Shown one piece after another: positions 6,386 through 6,667 of a DNA stretch of 6,667 nt. This DNA comes from JAAYEA01 sp012689325. GTDB lineage: Bacteria > Chloroflexota > Anaerolineae > JAAYEA01. The stretch lies in contig DAITVZ010000135.1 of assembly GCA_036841525.1 (NCBI GenBank), positions 1 through 6,667 of the forward strand, given 5' to 3'. The translations under genes and the position numbers were made by a program. Numbering within the stretch: the stretch's first letter is position 1; each line of letters starts with the position of its first letter. Below the pieces are notes generated by a model. That model was given only the letters and a program-made list of their open reading frames with translations, did no database searches and was not told the origin of the DNA.

Positions 6386-6457
6386 TAGCGGGGCTAGGAT
6401 TCGAACCTAGGACCTTTGGGTTATGAGCCCAACGAGCTGCCGCTGCTCCACCCCGCA
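6386..6457 (-). tRNA. Initiator tRNA-fMet, anticodon CAT
   Basis: Read on the minus strand, the 72 bases fold into a full cloverleaf: a seven-base acceptor stem with only six pairs (GCGGGG/CCCCGC), D-stem GAGC/GCTC, anticodon stem TTGGG/CCCAA around the loop CTCATAA, and T-stem CTAGG/CCTAG around TTCGAAT. Initiator features are clear: no Watson-Crick pair at 1-72 (here T1 and T72), an A11-T24 pair in the D-stem, and three consecutive G-C pairs at the base of the anticodon stem. The discriminator base is A73 and the CCA end is not encoded, so it must be added after transcription. The D-loop is only seven bases, shorter than in E. coli tRNA-fMet. Confidence 0.96.
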
Positions 6458-6469
6458 TCGACGGAAGGG

Positions 6470-6498
6470 ATTATACCACCGTTTGGGTAGGCGGTCAA
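6470..6498 (-). promoter_or_regulatory. Near-consensus sigma70 promoter of the tRNA-fMet gene
   Basis: On the minus strand, TTGACC (6493-6498) and a perfect TATAAT (6470-6475) are separated by 17 bases. Transcription should start near 6463, about 6 bases before the mature tRNA 5' end, leaving a very short leader for RNase P to remove. Strength and position fit a stable-RNA promoter. Confidence 0.85.
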
Positions 6499-6550
6499 AT
6501 CCCCGTTCCGGCGCCGCCGTTCTGGCGCCTCCGCCGCGCCCGTGGCATAG

Positions 6551-6590
6551 AAAAAGCAGGCAAGATGGCCTGCTGTCCCATCTTGCCTGC
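6551..6590 (-). terminator. Intrinsic terminator of the right-edge minus-strand gene
   Basis: GCAGGCAAGATGG (6556-6568) is the exact reverse complement of CCATCTTGCCTGC (6578-6590), a 13-base-pair stem around a nine-base loop. On the minus strand the stem is followed by TTTTT (6551-6555). It begins 25 bases after the stop codon of the minus-strand reading frame that runs off the right edge, as expected for its terminator. The loop holds an extra copy of one arm, allowing a shorter alternative stem. Confidence 0.85.
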
Positions 6591-6615
6591 CCAATGATCT
6601 GAAAAGCCGAAAGCT

Positions 6616-6667
6616 CTACCGATAGGTGACGTCGGCGGCCTGTTCGGCCACGCCGGCCAGGGCCAGC
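6616..6667 (-). CDS. C-terminal end of an unidentified minus-strand protein (5' end outside window)
   Basis: On the minus strand a frame entering from the right edge reads LALAGVAEQAADVTYR and ends at a TAG (6616-6618). Only 16 residues are visible, too few to name a family. The support is positional: a strong minus-strand terminator lies 25 bases after the stop, and the next gene is the tRNA with its own promoter. The other frames cannot be excluded at this length. Confidence 0.55.
   Translation of the reverse strand, partial: LALAGVAEQAADVTYR

Noticed and set aside
4058..6457. Excisionase-like protein plus a tRNA gene, suggesting an integrated element
   Set aside because: No integrase or transposase is visible, I see no second copy of the tRNA 3' end, and the genes between are ordinary sugar-metabolism genes.
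6507..6537. Two imperfect tandem copies of a TTC(C/T)GGCGCC-type unit upstream of the tRNA promoter
   Set aside because: Two short imperfect copies in very GC-rich spacer are likely chance; nothing else supports a function.

Overview
The window is GC-rich and densely coding. It holds a plus-strand block of exopolysaccharide / cell-surface carbohydrate genes, then a convergent minus-strand segment with an initiator tRNA and the tail of another gene. Three things point to a Chloroflexota-like bacterium (Anaerolineae or a relative), with an actinobacterium as the main alternative: a fused Wzz/BY-kinase with a C-terminal tyrosine cluster next to a DUF4012 protein, a small excisionase-type HTH protein, and a GT39-like tail. 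This is inferred from gene content, not from a marker gene. The promoters I can read resemble the ordinary sigma70 consensus.

Layout. 1-192 is the C-terminus of a membrane protein resembling a GT39/ArnT-type glycosyltransferase. After an 82-base gap with a possible promoter comes a polysaccharide co-polymerase fused to a bacterial tyrosine autokinase (275-1954). A DUF4012 protein with one membrane segment at each end follows (2037-4043), and 14 bases later a 70-residue HTH protein (4058-4270). A 106-base gap carries a good sigma70-type promoter (TGGACA, 17-base spacer, TATACT) with a striking dyad-symmetric element lying across it. This promoter should drive a GalE-like NAD-dependent sugar-nucleotide epimerase (4377-5303) and a GHMP-family sugar kinase (5314-6324), which are 10 bases apart.

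A strong hairpin with T-runs on both strands (6344-6379) closes the sugar operon and also the convergent initiator tRNA-fMet gene (6386-6457, minus strand). The tRNA has its own near-consensus promoter (6470-6498). To the right, a second strong hairpin (6551-6590), terminator-like on the minus strand, sits just after the last 16 codons of an unidentified minus-strand gene (6616-6667).

How the genes may work together (inference). The glycosyltransferase, co-polymerase/kinase and DUF4012 protein look like membrane machinery for building or exporting a surface polysaccharide. The epimerase and kinase would supply an activated sugar. The small HTH protein lies just upstream of the dyad-bearing promoter and is a natural candidate for its local regulator. 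No transposase, integrase, CRISPR array or obvious defence system is visible. The best leads for something undescribed are the dyad/promoter/HTH arrangement and the DUF4012 protein of unknown role.
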